A stretch of DNA of 64,000 bases from Alishewanella agri BL06 (GCF_000272005.1 NZ_AKKU01000015.1:1-64000); one strand, 5' to 3'; counted from the stretch's first letter, positions 30,913 through 41,281 are shown. The notes: generated from the sequence alone by a model not told the origin. Translations and numbers: made by a program.

Positions 30913-31221
30913 ATGGATACTCTGTTACAACAGCTGGATGAAAATCTGAAAGAGCTTTATCGCAAGGCGTTAGACGCCGATGCCATACTGGAGCAGTTAC
31001 AACAGCAAGGCCAGGCGAAATATCAGGCGGTGTTTGCTAAAGATGCGGGGTTTAAGGTTGAGAGCAATCGCTTTATGCCCTATCTGGCAGAAACAGCGGA
31101 ACAAATCGCCGCAATGCGCCACAGCCAGCAATTTAATACTGCCACTTTGCAACGCGTAGTGCAGCAGTTACAGTTATTACATAAAACCCTGGCAGAGCTG
31201 CGGATTGCCGTAAAAGCCTGA
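30913..31221 (+). CDS. priC: Short PriC-like protein
   Basis: A 102-residue all-helical protein. Its LLQQLDENLKEL start and LAETAEQIAAMRHSQQF segment resemble the N-terminal domain of PriC (primosomal protein N''), the PriA-independent replication-restart factor. E. coli PriC is about 175 residues, so the C-terminal SSB/DnaB-contacting part is missing or very different. No frameshift remnant is visible in the 90 bases after the stop. It may be a lineage-specific short PriC or an unrelated helical protein; the call is tentative. Confidence 0.5.
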   Translation: MDTLLQQLDENLKELYRKALDADAILEQLQQQGQAKYQAVFAKDAGFKVESNRFMPYLAETAEQIAAMRHSQQFNTATLQRVVQQLQLLHKTLAELRIAVKA

Positions 31222-31250
31222 TAGGGCTGACCGCCAAACAGATAGTAGCC

Positions 31251-31280
31251 TAAAAAAACAGCCGGCACTGCGCCGGCTGT
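31251..31280. terminator. Intrinsic terminator between convergent priC-like and DUF3016 genes
   Basis: Perfect 8-bp stem CAGCCGGC/GCCGGCTG (31259-31266 with 31272-31279). The minus strand has seven Ts after it, so it serves mainly the DUF3016 gene. The plus side has only TTGTTAT. Confidence 0.88.
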
Positions 31281-31310
31281 TGTTATGATGGCAAGGTGGG
31301 GAGTGGCGGC

Positions 31311-31850
31311 CTAATTACTGACTTTTGGCGCTACTGCTGCATGTTGCGTTACTGCTGGCTGCACAGTCTTATTAAACCAGTCTTGTAACATCAACTGTTC
31401 GTGCTCAAATTCAGGACGGGTACCGGTTTTACTTAACCGCTGCAAGAACGCCATATCCCGCAGTTTTTCTTCACCGCTTAACACTTCTTCACCATAGTTA
31501 TCACGCAAGCTATGACTAAAGCGCACTGCAGGTGAATAAATATCTTTTACAATACGCAGCGCCTGGCCGCTTGGCCCGGCAAAATAGTCAACATCACCGG
31601 CCAAATCGATATCGGTTACCGTCACTTGCCACTGATAGCCCTCTGGCATTTTGGCAGCCAAATCAGTAAAGATTTTCTCAACTGACTTCAGTACTTTCTG
31701 TTCATAACGACTGCGAGATTCGTTGGTTGGTCGGATATCGGTAAATTTTTCAGGCTGCTCGAACGTCACTTTCACTTCGGCAGCTGCCGCTTGCGCATCA
31801 GCAATACCGAACGCTGCCAGCATTGTTAACACTAAAAGACTGTTACGCAT
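31311..31850 (-). CDS. Periplasmic DUF3016-family protein
   Basis: A 179-residue secreted protein. The signal peptide (about 1-20, cleavage near ADAQA) is followed by VKVTFEQPEKFTDIRPTNES, a start typical of DUF3016 proteins in Alteromonadales, a family with no assigned function. The ATG at 31850 has AGGAGA five bases upstream; the longer reading from 31922 puts extra residues before the signal peptide and is rejected. Convergent with the PriC-like gene and downstream of none. Confidence 0.8.
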   Translation of the reverse strand: MRNSLLVLTMLAAFGIADAQAAAAEVKVTFEQPEKFTDIRPTNESRSRYEQKVLKSVEKIFTDLAAKMPEGYQWQVTVTDIDLAGDVDYFAGPSGQALRIVKDIYSPAVRFSHSLRDNYGEEVLSGEEKLRDMAFLQRLSKTGTRPEFEHEQLMLQDWFNKTVQPAVTQHAAVAPKVSN

Positions 31851-31936
31851 GGTGTTCTCCTGTGGTCTGAATAGACCTTCTATCAACCTGTACAAAGTAT
31901 AGCCGGCGCAAAATTTATGCAAGCTGAATGGGCAAT

Positions 31937-31969
31937 AAAAAAGCCCTGCGGTTTCCCGCAGAGCTTTTT
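31937..31969 (-). terminator. Intrinsic terminator of groES-groEL
   Basis: AAAAAGCCCTGCGG pairs with CCGCAGAGCTTTTT with one mismatch around a TTTC loop, and a T-run follows on the minus strand. It lies 22 bases after the groEL stop. Confidence 0.88.
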
Positions 31970-31990
31970 CAATAAAATCAGTGATTTACA

Positions 31991-33652
<1,662 letters not shown>

Positions 33653-33676
33653 TTAATCAGAAAGAGAAAGGGGAAA

Positions 33677-33967
33677 TTAATCCAGGATCACACCTAAGAT
33701 GTTATCTTCTTTGGTGATCACATATTCCTGACCATCAATTTTCTCAGTGCGCTCTACATAGGCACCGAACAGAACCTTGTCGCCAACCTTAACGTCCAGT
33801 GGTTTCACATCGCCGTTATCTAAAATACGACCATTGCCCACTGCTACTACGACACCGCGTGTTGATTTTTCTGCGGAAGCACCAGTCAGAACGATGCCAC
33901 CGGCAGACTTGCTCTCAGCGTCGGTACGTTTGATGATGACACGATCATGTAATGGACGAATATTCAT
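33677..33967 (-). CDS. groS: Co-chaperonin GroES
   Basis: Ten-kDa heptameric lid of GroEL. The 96-residue protein begins [13 protein letters not shown], contains the mobile loop [12 protein letters not shown]-equivalent (residues 17-27, here with [12 protein letters not shown]), and ends [10 protein letters not shown]. First gene of the groESL operon, with AGGAGA upstream of the ATG. Confidence 0.98.
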   Translation of the reverse strand: MNIRPLHDRVIIKRTDAESKSAGGIVLTGASAEKSTRGVVVAVGNGRILDNGDVKPLDVKVGDKVLFGAYVERTEKIDGQEYVITKEDNILGVILD

Positions 33968-34025
33968 GCTCTATCTCCTAAAGCGTTTGGGTTTTAACGT
34001 GACAGTTAAATTTTGTGTGCTCGCT

Positions 34026-34054
34026 ATATGGGGCGAACCGAAAAAAATTCCAAG
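34026..34054 (-). promoter_or_regulatory. Sigma-32 heat-shock promoter of groESL
   Basis: On the minus strand a CTTGGAA -35 (34048-34054) and CCCCATAT -10 (34026-34033) are separated by 14 bases. This is one mismatch from the RpoH consensus CTTGAAA/CCCCATnT. The -35 lies in the first of two copies of GGAATTTTTTTCGG. Confidence 0.88.
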
Positions 34055-34075
34055 GGCTGGCCGAAAAAAATTCCG
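34037..34075. repeat. Direct repeat ccgaaaaaaattcc around the groESL -35
   Basis: Two exact copies of a 14-base unit, at 34038-34051 and 34061-34074, 23 bases apart. One contributes the last bases of the sigma-32 -35. The spacing is about two helical turns, so a protein binding both copies on one face is possible. Confidence 0.7.
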
Positions 34076-34136
34076 CAAAACACAGCCACGGTTTACCGTA
34101 CAATGGTGCTAACCTAACGAAAAACCAAGGTCTGAT

Positions 34137-34457
34137 ATGCGCGATTATCTGCTGATCCTGTGTAACTGCCCGGATGAGGCAACGGCAACGGCCATTAGCA
34201 CCCAGCTGTTACAGCAACGGCTGGTGGCCTGTGTTAACCGGCTACCCGCGGTACAATCCAGTTATATCTGGCAAGGCAAACTGGAGCAGGCGGTGGAAAT
34301 TCAGTTGCAACTTAAAGCGCCAAAGCGGAACTTTACCGCAATTGAGCAAGCCATAAGCGCCATTCACCCGTATGCTGTGCCGGAAATTATCGCCGTTGAG
34401 TTTTGTCAGCTGAATCAGGCTTATGCCGCCTGGATTAATGAGGTTACCTGTGATTAA
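34137..34457 (+). CDS. cutA: Divalent-cation tolerance protein CutA
   Basis: Small trimeric ferredoxin-like protein linked to copper tolerance in E. coli. The 106-residue protein has LLLACVNRLP-type core (LLQQRLVACVNRL, 24-36), SSYIWQGKLEQ and the HPYAVPEIIAVEF signature (77-89). Its end overlaps the start of dsbD by eight bases, the same pair as in E. coli. Divergent from groESL. Confidence 0.95.
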   Translation: MRDYLLILCNCPDEATATAISTQLLQQRLVACVNRLPAVQSSYIWQGKLEQAVEIQLQLKAPKRNFTAIEQAISAIHPYAVPEIIAVEFCQLNQAYAAWINEVTCD

Positions 34458-36267
34458 ACGCTGTTGTTATCTACTGCTGCTGCCCCTACTGTTCCTGTTG
34501 CTAACCAGCACGGCGACTGCGCAGCAGCAAAGCCCGCAAACCAGCCCGACGAATAATAATGCTGTGCTGCAAAGCCTGTTGCAGGGCCAGCCACAATTTT
34601 TACCGGTGGAACAGGCCTTTGTGCTGGACTACCGCCAGCAGGATAACGAGCTGTTGCTAAGCTGGACTATCGCCGATGGCTACTATATGTATCGCGATAA
34701 GTTTAAGTTTGGCGGCGTGGCGGTCAGCTTTTCGCATCCGACCTATCCGGCCAGTATCAGTATTGAAGATGAATTCTTTGGTAAAACCGAAGTCTATTAC
34801 CATCAGCTGCAGCTAAAAATCCCGCTGTCAGATATCGATGAAGATGCACTCTTTCGGATGCAATTTATGGGCTGTGCCGAAGCCGGTCTGTGTTATCCGC
34901 CAACCACGGTAGAAATTCCACTGACCCAGCCTGGCCAGTCTGAAACCAGCGCCAGCTTAGCGACAACAGCGCCGGTCTCCAGCCAGTTTGGCTTATTGGA
35001 GCGCTTAAGCGAAGGCTCAGTGCTGGTGAGTCTGGGCGTATTTTTCCTGCTCGGCTTAGGGCTGTCCTTTACCCCCTGCGTGTTTCCGATGTATCCGATT
35101 CTAAGTAGCATTATTGTCGGCCACGGCCAGCGGTTATCGACCAAACGCGCCTTTGGCTTATCGATGTCTTATGTGCAGGGTATGGCGCTGACCTACTCCC
35201 TGCTAGGGCTGGTGGTCGCCAGTTTAGGCGTAAAATTCCAGGCGGCAATGCAGCATCCGGCCGTGTTAATCGTCGCTGCGGTGATCTTCGTACTGCTGGC
35301 CTTGGCGATGTTTGGCGTCTTTAATCTGCAACTGCCAGCCCGCTGGCAGGAAAGGGTGGCGGGCGTCAGTAACAAACAACAGGGCGGCTCGCTAAAAGGC
35401 GCCTTTGTGATGGGCGCGTTATCCGGCCTGATTGCCTCGCCCTGCACCACAGCCCCGCTATCTGCGGCACTGTTATATGTGGCGCAAAGCGGCGATCTGG
35501 CCCTTGGCGCCCTGACGCTTTATGTGCTGAGCCTGGGGATGGGTTTACCTTTGTTATTACTCGGTACCTCAGGCGGTCGCCTGCTGCCAAAAGCCGGCAA
35601 CTGGATGAACGCGGTCAAAAATATCTTTGGCTTCCTGTTACTGGCGGTGCCACTGATCCTGCTAGAGCGCTTTTTACCTTTCTGGATTGTGTTAGCCCTT
35701 GGCACCGTCTTAACGCTGGCGCTGGTATTTTATTTATATCGCTTGCTGTTCAGCCTAAGCAGTGTCAACGCTAAAGCCAGTGTCGCAGTGCTGGCACAGC
35801 TGTTGTTACTGGGTATCTTCTGGCTGAATTTACAGTATTACCGCCCGGCCAGCCCGGCTCTGCCGCAGGCAACGATTAGCGCAGAGGGCGAAAATATTAA
35901 TGCGCTCGGCTTTATCGTGGTAAAAGATGCCGATGAGCTCGCGCAGCAACTGCAGAAGGCCAAAGCGGCCGGTCAGTATGCATTGGTCGACCTGTATGCC
36001 GAGTGGTGCGTAGCCTGTAAAGAGTTTGAGCAATTGACCTTTCCAAGGCCGGAGGTTACCGCCCTCACCTCACAGATGCGGCTGATTAAAATTGATGTCA
36101 CCCGGATGACCCGCAAAGATCAGGCGCTGCTGGATAGCTATCAGGTGTTGGGTTTACCTACCCTGCTATTTTTCGCCCCAGATGGCAGCGAACTAAAGCA
36201 AAGCCGCGTCACCGGCTTTATGAATGCCAGCGCCTTTGCCAATCATTTACAGGCGATGATGCAATAA
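34450..36267 (+). CDS. dsbD: Thiol:disulfide interchange protein DsbD
   Basis: Inner-membrane reductase that moves electrons from cytosolic thioredoxin to periplasmic DsbC/DsbG/CcmG. From GTG at 34450 (GAGG six bases upstream) it has 605 residues. A signal peptide is followed by the n-domain with the Cys142/Cys148 pair (GCAEAGLCYPP). The eight-helix t-domain has FTPCVFPMYP (Cys209) and SPCTTAPL, and the c-domain is thioredoxin-like with WCVACK. All six redox cysteines are present. ATG at 34423 or 34438 lacks a ribosome site. Confidence 0.96.
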   Translation: MIKRCCYLLLLPLLFLLLTSTATAQQQSPQTSPTNNNAVLQSLLQGQPQFLPVEQAFVLDYRQQDNELLLSWTIADGYYMYRDKFKFGGVAVSFSHPTYPASISIEDEFFGKTEVYYHQLQLKIPLSDIDEDALFRMQFMGCAEAGLCYPPTTVEIPLTQPGQSETSASLATTAPVSSQFGLLERLSEGSVLVSLGVFFLLGLGLSFTPCVFPMYPILSSIIVGHGQRLSTKRAFGLSMSYVQGMALTYSLLGLVVASLGVKFQAAMQHPAVLIVAAVIFVLLALAMFGVFNLQLPARWQERVAGVSNKQQGGSLKGAFVMGALSGLIASPCTTAPLSAALLYVAQSGDLALGALTLYVLSLGMGLPLLLLGTSGGRLLPKAGNWMNAVKNIFGFLLLAVPLILLERFLPFWIVLALGTVLTLALVFYLYRLLFSLSSVNAKASVAVLAQLLLLGIFWLNLQYYRPASPALPQATISAEGENINALGFIVVKDADELAQQLQKAKAAGQYALVDLYAEWCVACKEFEQLTFPRPEVTALTSQMRLIKIDVTRMTRKDQALLDSYQVLGLPTLLFFAPDGSELKQSRVTGFMNASAFANHLQAMMQ

Positions 36268-36274
36268 TAATGGG

Positions 36275-36301
36275 CGGCTGCAGCAAGCCAGGCTGCAGCC
36301 G
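36275..36301 (+). terminator. Hairpin after dsbD, possible terminator
   Basis: A 9-bp stem CGGCTGCAG/CTGCAGCCG (36275-36283 with 36293-36301) eight bases after the dsbD stop. No clean U-run follows, only GTGTCCTTTCC, so intrinsic termination is uncertain. Confidence 0.45.
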
Positions 36302-36381
36302 TGTCCTTTCCTCTTGTCTCCCCCTTTAGGTCGCCGAGATCCTAACCATCCAGATGGCTACTGGCTGATAAGACCAGTATT

Positions 36382-36412
36382 TTGCTGCCATTTGCGGCGA
36401 TTTCACTATAAT
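36382..36412 (+). promoter_or_regulatory. Promoter candidate for aroQ-accB-accC
   Basis: A perfect TATAAT -10 (36407-36412) with TTGCTG (36382-36387) at a long 19-base spacing. The -10 is convincing and the -35 is not. About 120 bases of leader follow before aroQ, long enough for regulation, but I recognise no element in it. Confidence 0.5.
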
Positions 36413-36532
36413 AAGGCGCGGATCTGTCAGACAGGCATCGACAAGGTGCCCGAATTGGCCGTAAAGTGTGCATCTAACAGCTACGGCAACACTTGCTGAC
36501 ATCTTCCGGGAAAAGACAGGATAACTTAATTA

Positions 36533-36991
36533 ATGACCGCGAATTTACGCATTCTGTTATTGAATGGCCCTAATCTGAATATGCTGGGTATTCGGGAGCC
36601 TGCGACCTATGGTGCCGCAACGCTGGCGCAAATTGTCGCCGACTTGCAACAACAAGCAGCAGAGCTTAACGTGACGCTGACGGCACTACAATCCAATGCC
36701 GAGCATCAATTGATTGACGCCATTCAGCAAAGTTATCAGCAGCAGGATTTTATTATTATCAATCCCGGTGCCTTTACCCATACCAGCATTGCGCTGCGTG
36801 ATGCACTGTTATCAGTGGCGATTCCCTTTATCGAAGTACATTTATCCAATGTGCATGCCCGGGAAGCTTTCCGCCAACACTCTTATTTATCTGATATCGC
36901 CAAAGGGGTCATTTGTGGCCTGGGCGCCAGAGGCTACCACTATGCTCTGGATGCGGCGGTATCACTGTTACGACCACACAACCAAAATTAA
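36533..36991 (+). CDS. aroQ: Type II 3-dehydroquinate dehydratase
   Basis: Third step of the shikimate pathway (3-dehydroquinate to 3-dehydroshikimate). The 152-residue dodecameric type II enzyme has [15 protein letters not shown] with catalytic Tyr in PATYG (about residue 24). [10 protein letters not shown] and [17 protein letters not shown] carry the catalytic His, and [11 protein letters not shown] follows. It is the first gene of an aroQ-accB-accC unit, a conserved gammaproteobacterial arrangement. Confidence 0.97.
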   Translation: MTANLRILLLNGPNLNMLGIREPATYGAATLAQIVADLQQQAAELNVTLTALQSNAEHQLIDAIQQSYQQQDFIIINPGAFTHTSIALRDALLSVAIPFIEVHLSNVHAREAFRQHSYLSDIAKGVICGLGARGYHYALDAAVSLLRPHNQN

Positions 36992-37009
36992 CTCAATCAG
37001 GCGAAAAAG

Positions 37010-37471
37010 ATGGACATTAGAAAAATTAAAAAATTGATCGAACTGCTGGAAGAATCAGGCATTTCTGAGCTGGAAATTACCGAGGGTGAAGAGTCGGTAC
37101 GTATCAGCCGTAATGGCCCGGCGCAGCACTATGCCCCAGCGCCGATGCATTATGCTGCCCCGGCTCCGGCACCTGTTGCCGCTCCTGCCGCCGCACCTGT
37201 GGCCGCAGCTCCAGCCGCTGCCCAACCTGCGGTGTCTGGTCACGTGGTTAAATCACCAATGGTCGGCTCTTTCTATCGCGCCGCTTCGCCAACCTCGAAA
37301 AACTTTGTTGAAGTCGGCCAGAGCGTGAAAGTCGGTGATACGCTCTGTATCGTCGAAGCGATGAAGATGATGAACCAAATCCAGTCTGACAAGGCCGGGG
37401 TGGTAAAAGAAATTCTGGTTGAAAACGGCGAGCCGGTAGAATTCGATCAACCGCTATTTATTATCGAATAA
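37010..37471 (+). CDS. accB: Biotin carboxyl carrier protein of acetyl-CoA carboxylase
   Basis: Carries biotin between the carboxylase and transferase sites of acetyl-CoA carboxylase. The 153-residue protein has an N-terminal [16 protein letters not shown] helix and an Ala/Pro-rich flexible linker (about 41-74). The biotinyl domain has EAMKMMN (116-122) with biotinylated Lys119. It lies 18 bases after aroQ and 15 before accC. In E. coli AccB represses its own operon; I saw no specific site here. Confidence 0.98.
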   Translation: MDIRKIKKLIELLEESGISELEITEGEESVRISRNGPAQHYAPAPMHYAAPAPAPVAAPAAAPVAAAPAAAQPAVSGHVVKSPMVGSFYRAASPTSKNFVEVGQSVKVGDTLCIVEAMKMMNQIQSDKAGVVKEILVENGEPVEFDQPLFIIE

Positions 37472-37486
37472 GATAAGGACGCTCTG

Positions 37487-38830
37487 ATGCTGGAAAAAGT
37501 CCTGATCGCAAACCGAGGCGAAATTGCGCTGCGCATTCTGCGCGCCTGCAAAGAGCTCGGGATCAAGACGGTAGCCGTGCACTCCACGGTTGACCGTAAT
37601 TTAAAGCACGTGCTGCTGGCCGATGAAACTATCTGTATCGGCCCGGCACCGTCACCACAAAGCTATTTAAATATCCCCGCGCTGATTGCGGCGGCCGAAG
37701 TGACTAATGCCCAGGCCATCCACCCGGGTTACGGTTTTTTAGCCGAGCGCGCTGACTTTGCGCAGCAGGTTGAAGAAAGCGGCCTGGTCTTTATCGGCCC
37801 GCACCCGGATTCGATCCGGCTGATGGGTGATAAGGTTTCTGCCATTGAAGCGATGAAAAAAGCCGGCGTACCCTGTGTACCGGGCTCAGACGGCGCAGTC
37901 GGCGATGATGCAGCAACCAATAAAGCGATCGCGAAACGCATTGGTTACCCTATTATCGTTAAGGCTGCCGGTGGCGGTGGTGGCCGCGGTATGCGCGTGG
38001 TGCGTAGCGAAGAAGAACTGGTTAGCTCAATTGAAATGACCAAGGCCGAAGCCAAGGCCGCCTTTGGTAATGACATGGTGTATATGGAGAAATTCCTGGA
38101 AAACCCACGTCATATCGAAATTCAGGTGCTGGCGGATGGTCAGGGCAATGCGATTCACTTAGGTGAACGTGACTGTTCAATGCAGCGCCGCCATCAAAAA
38201 GTGGTGGAAGAAGCACCGGCACCAGGCATTACACCAGAGCTGCGTGCCTTTATCGGTGGTCGTTGTGTCGATGCCTGTAAGGTGATGAACTACCGCGGCG
38301 CCGGTACTTTCGAGTTCCTGTTTGAAAACGGCGAATTCTTCTTTATCGAGATGAATACCCGCATTCAGGTAGAACACCCGGTTACTGAGATGATCACCGG
38401 CGTCGACCTGATTAAAGAGCAGCTACGCATTGCCTCTGGCATGCCTCTGACCATTAAGCAGGAAGATATCGTGATCCGTGGCCATGCGGTGGAATGCCGG
38501 ATTAACGCCGAAGATCCGGTGAGCTTTATTCCGTCACCAGGTAAAATCACCCGCTTCCATCCACCAGGTGGTAACGGCATCCGTTGGGATTCGCATATCT
38601 ATGCCGATTACAGCGTACCGCCAAACTACGACTCCATGGTTGGCAAGCTGATTACCTACGGTGAGAGCCGTGATATCGCCATCGCCCGGATGCGTAACGC
38701 ACTGGACGAGTTACTGGTTGAGGGCATTAAAACCAATATCCCGCTGCATAAAGACATTATGCGCGATGCCGGTTTCTGCCAAGGCGGCACCAATATCCAC
38801 TATCTGGAAAAGAAACTGGGTATTAAGTAA
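37487..38830 (+). CDS. accC: Biotin carboxylase of acetyl-CoA carboxylase
   Basis: ATP-grasp enzyme that carboxylates biotin on AccB, the first step of fatty-acid synthesis. The 447-residue protein has [19 protein letters not shown] (8-26), the glycine-rich ATP loop [31 protein letters not shown] and [13 protein letters not shown]. The gene is intact, but the sequence just downstream, which reads as its terminator, is split by an IS4-family insertion (38869-40299). Confidence 0.98.
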   Translation: MLEKVLIANRGEIALRILRACKELGIKTVAVHSTVDRNLKHVLLADETICIGPAPSPQSYLNIPALIAAAEVTNAQAIHPGYGFLAERADFAQQVEESGLVFIGPHPDSIRLMGDKVSAIEAMKKAGVPCVPGSDGAVGDDAATNKAIAKRIGYPIIVKAAGGGGGRGMRVVRSEEELVSSIEMTKAEAKAAFGNDMVYMEKFLENPRHIEIQVLADGQGNAIHLGERDCSMQRRHQKVVEEAPAPGITPELRAFIGGRCVDACKVMNYRGAGTFEFLFENGEFFFIEMNTRIQVEHPVTEMITGVDLIKEQLRIASGMPLTIKQEDIVIRGHAVECRINAEDPVSFIPSPGKITRFHPPGGNGIRWDSHIYADYSVPPNYDSMVGKLITYGESRDIAIARMRNALDELLVEGIKTNIPLHKDIMRDAGFCQGGTNIHYLEKKLGIK

Positions 38831-38849
38831 GCCGCGGTATTCGCACGTG

Positions 38850-38868
38850 AAAAGGAGCCTGCATGGCT
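38850..38868 (+). other. Left half of the split accBC terminator
   Basis: AAAAGGAGCC-TGCAT-GGCT (38850-38868) plus the sequence right of the IS from 40310 (CC and seven Ts) would form a 10-bp stem with a U-run if the IS and one target copy were removed. The left copy now keeps only the AGCC/GGCT part of the stem and has lost its U-run. Confidence 0.8.
38859..38868. repeat. Target-site duplication, left copy
   Basis: CTGCATGGCT directly before the left inverted repeat; identical to 40300-40309. Ten bases fits the IS4-family range. Confidence 0.92.
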
Positions 38869-38901
38869 TAATGCCGATCAGTTAATAGCTTTTCAGATCG
38901 G

Positions 38902-38929
38902 TTGACCGATCCAGTAGTTGGTATATAAA
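38902..38929 (+). promoter_or_regulatory. Internal promoter of the IS transposase
   Basis: TTGACC (38902-38907) and TATAAA (38924-38929) are spaced 16 bases apart. The -35 lies in the palindrome GATCGGTTGACCGATC (38896-38911). The predicted start, near 38936, falls inside the left arm of the hairpin at 38931-38954. Confidence 0.65.
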
Positions 38930-38930
38930 G

Positions 38931-38961
38931 GCCTACAGAATGAACTCTGTAGGCTTTTTTT
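38931..38961 (+). terminator. IS-internal terminator abutting the transposase ATG
   Basis: A 9-bp stem GCCTACAGA/TCTGTAGGC (38931-38939 with 38946-38954), six-base loop and seven Ts ending directly at the ATG (38962). The only Shine-Dalgarno-like bases (TAGG) lie in the 3' arm. It would stop read-through from accC and also hide the ribosome site. Confidence 0.85.
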
Positions 38962-40290
38962 ATGCATATTAGCCAAGCGCTGGAAACCGTTTTAGTAAAT
39001 AGTCATACCGTTGACTTTGATAGTTTGTCAGATGTTTTAGACCCTGGACTTATTGAAACAGGGCTTAGCATTGCCGGTGTATCCACGATCAGAACTCGCC
39101 GTCTTCCCATGGAGCAAATGGTATGGGCAGTACTGGGTATGGCCCTGTTTCGTAATATGTCTATAAAACAGCTTGTATCTCAGATGGATATCTTGTTGCC
39201 AGGCAAAGTACCTTATGTTGCGCCAAGTGCCGTCGTACAGGCCAGGCAGCGTTTAGGCTACGAAGCGATAGAGCATATATTTAATCTCACCGCTGGACAT
39301 TGGAATCAGCAAGCTGACCATCCCAATTGGTGCGGATTAACGCTATTAGGTGTGGATGGTGTCGTGTTTCGCACCGAAGATACACCCGAGAATAGTGCCG
39401 CATTCGCCAGAACGAAGTCGCACACGGGAGAAGCCTGCTACCCACAAATTCGAATGGTATGTCAGATGGAGTTAACGAGCCATTTGCTCACCGCCAGCCG
39501 GTTTGACAGTGTTGATACTAATGAGATGATTTTAGCTGAGGACCTAATCCCTCATACCAGTGATAACTCTCTGACAATATTCGATAAGGGGTTTTACTCA
39601 CTGGGTTTGCTTTATAAGTGGCAAAGCACAGGTGAACAACGCCATTGGTTACTGCCATTGAAGAAGCATACACAGTATGAAGTCATTCGGTCATTGGGCA
39701 AACAGGATCAACTGGTACGACTGACAACGACGCCCCAATCACGCAAGAAATTCGCAGACTTACCGCATACGATTGAAGCGAGATTGCTGACTAAAACCAT
39801 TAAAGACAAAGAAGTCAAAATACTCTGCTCTTTGGTAGACCCGATGCGTTTTCCTGCCGCTGACATTGTTGATTTATACTCGACCCGCTGGGAAATCGAA
39901 CTGGGCTTCAGGGAAATAAAGCAGTCAATGTTGCAGAATACCTACACACTGCGCTCAAGAAAACCAGATATGGTGAAACAAGAGCTGTGGGGAGTATTGC
40001 TGGCCTATAACTTGATCCGGTATCAGATGGTACTTATGGCTGCCTCGTTAGGAAAAGATATCACGCCAAGTCAGCTGAGCTTCAAAGAATCAGCAAGTTA
40101 CATCGTATTCCAGTTAGCGACATTACCCTATGTTGCGCCAGGAAGAGTCCCACGGGTAGTGATGAATATTACCGAAATGGCGTCTTACTTCTTACTACCT
40201 GGACGACGAGAGCGATGTTACCCACGGTGTATAAAGTCGAGTAAGCAGAAATACCCTGTTAGAAAGAAAAATGCCGGTCAGCTTAACTGA
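38962..40290 (+). CDS. IS4-family transposase
   Basis: A 442-residue DDE transposase. The catalytic triad is Asp132 ([13 protein letters not shown]), Asp208 (TIFDKGFYS) and Glu313. The last sits in a canonical YREK motif, Tyr306-x2-Arg309-x3-Glu313-x6-Lys320. An N-terminal domain of the IS4 type precedes it. The ORF runs into the right inverted repeat: its last codons and TGA stop (40288-40290) lie within the palindromic right end. It is intact. Translation from ATG 38962 seems to depend on transcripts that start within the upstream hairpin. Confidence 0.95.
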   Translation: MHISQALETVLVNSHTVDFDSLSDVLDPGLIETGLSIAGVSTIRTRRLPMEQMVWAVLGMALFRNMSIKQLVSQMDILLPGKVPYVAPSAVVQARQRLGYEAIEHIFNLTAGHWNQQADHPNWCGLTLLGVDGVVFRTEDTPENSAAFARTKSHTGEACYPQIRMVCQMELTSHLLTASRFDSVDTNEMILAEDLIPHTSDNSLTIFDKGFYSLGLLYKWQSTGEQRHWLLPLKKHTQYEVIRSLGKQDQLVRLTTTPQSRKKFADLPHTIEARLLTKTIKDKEVKILCSLVDPMRFPAADIVDLYSTRWEIELGFREIKQSMLQNTYTLRSRKPDMVKQELWGVLLAYNLIRYQMVLMAASLGKDITPSQLSFKESASYIVFQLATLPYVAPGRVPRVVMNITEMASYFLLPGRRERCYPRCIKSSKQKYPVRKKNAGQLN

Positions 40291-40299
40291 CCGGCATTA
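40271..40299. repeat. Palindromic right end of the IS
   Basis: ATGCCGGTCAG and CTGACCGGCAT face each other around CTTAA (40271-40297), so the right terminal repeat is doubled into a hairpin. The left end has only a single repeat plus a different palindrome. Confidence 0.8.
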
Positions 40300-40309
40300 C
40301 TGCATGGCT
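40300..40309. repeat. Target-site duplication, right copy
   Basis: CTGCATGGCT directly after the right inverted repeat, identical to 38859-38868; followed by CC and seven Ts from the original terminator. Confidence 0.92.
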
Positions 40310-40399
40310 CCTTTTTTTATTTTCCTGGTTTCGTGACGAGCAAAATCCGGCGTTTGGGTATACAATATCGCCCCTTTATTGGCGAGCTGAGGTTTTATC

Positions 40400-41281
40400 A
40401 TGCCCTGGATCCAACTGCGGGTCACCACCACTGAGAAAAAAGCCGAGCAGGTCAGCGATATGCTGATGAGCTGGGGCGCCCAGGCGGTAACCTTTCTTGA
40501 TGCCAAAGATACGCCAATTTATGAGCCGCTGCCGGGGGAAATCCTGTACTGGGAAAATACCGTGGTAATGGGCTTATTTGATGCTGAACACCCGATGCAA
40601 AAAGTGCTGAGGCAGCTAGAAAGCACGGCGCTGTTTAAAGAAGGCCTCAGCTATAAGCTGGAACAGCTGGAAGATAAAGACTGGGAACGCGAGTGGATGG
40701 ATAACTTCCACCCGATTAAATTTGGCCAGCGTCTTTGGGTTTGCCCCAGTTGGCGCGATATTCCTGACCCCACTGCCGTTAACGTGCTGCTGGATCCGGG
40801 CCTGGCCTTTGGTACCGGTACCCACCCTACCACCGCACTCTGTATGCAATGGCTGGATCAGTATATCGAACCGGCACAAACCGTGGTCGATTTTGGCTGC
40901 GGCTCCGGCATTCTCGGCATTGCCGCGCTGAAACTTGGCGCCAGTCGGGTGGTCGGTATCGATATTGACCCGCAGGCGATTATGGCTTCCAAAGCCAACG
41001 CCGAGCGTAATGGCGTAGCCGGGAAAATTGAATTGTATTTACCCAAAGATCAACCGAGCTTACAGGCCGATGTGGTGGTGGCCAATATCCTGGCCGGCCC
41101 GTTGGCGGAACTCTCTGCCATTATCAGCGCCTATGTTAAGCCGGGCGGTTTACTGGCGTTATCCGGTATTCTGGAGAGTCAGGCACAAAGCGTCATGGCG
41201 GCCTATGCCAGCGAATTTGAGTTTGACCCTATCGCAGTACAGGAAGAATGGGTGCGCTTAAGCGCACGAAAAATCGCCTGA
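40400..41281 (+). CDS. prmA: Ribosomal protein L11 methyltransferase
   Basis: SAM-dependent enzyme that trimethylates L11. The 293-residue protein has an N-terminal substrate-recognition domain, [14 protein letters not shown] (132-145), the SAM motif [12 protein letters not shown] (163-174) and the NILAGPL catalytic-loop segment. It has GAGG seven bases before the ATG. In E. coli panF sits between accC and prmA; here only the IS does. Confidence 0.97.
   Translation: MPWIQLRVTTTEKKAEQVSDMLMSWGAQAVTFLDAKDTPIYEPLPGEILYWENTVVMGLFDAEHPMQKVLRQLESTALFKEGLSYKLEQLEDKDWEREWMDNFHPIKFGQRLWVCPSWRDIPDPTAVNVLLDPGLAFGTGTHPTTALCMQWLDQYIEPAQTVVDFGCGSGILGIAALKLGASRVVGIDIDPQAIMASKANAERNGVAGKIELYLPKDQPSLQADVVVANILAGPLAELSAIISAYVKPGGLLALSGILESQAQSVMAAYASEFEFDPIAVQEEWVRLSARKIA

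Larger units (their letters stand above)
38869..40299 (+). mobile_element. Intact IS4-family insertion sequence (1431 bp)
   Basis: Bounded by 17-bp inverted repeats TAATGCCGATCAGTTAA (38869-38885) and, inverted, TAATGCCGGTCAGTTAA (40283-40299), with 16 of 17 matches. It is flanked by a perfect 10-bp direct repeat. It holds one full-length transposase ORF with an intact DDE/YREK active site, so it looks recent and potentially active. Codon use and AT content differ from the neighbours. It lies between accC and prmA, exactly inside the putative accBC terminator. The subgroup was not determined. Confidence 0.93.

Noticed and set aside
36314-36499. 61-codon open frame between dsbD and aroQ
   Set aside because: No ribosome site, overlaps the predicted aroQ promoter, and the sequence looks non-coding.
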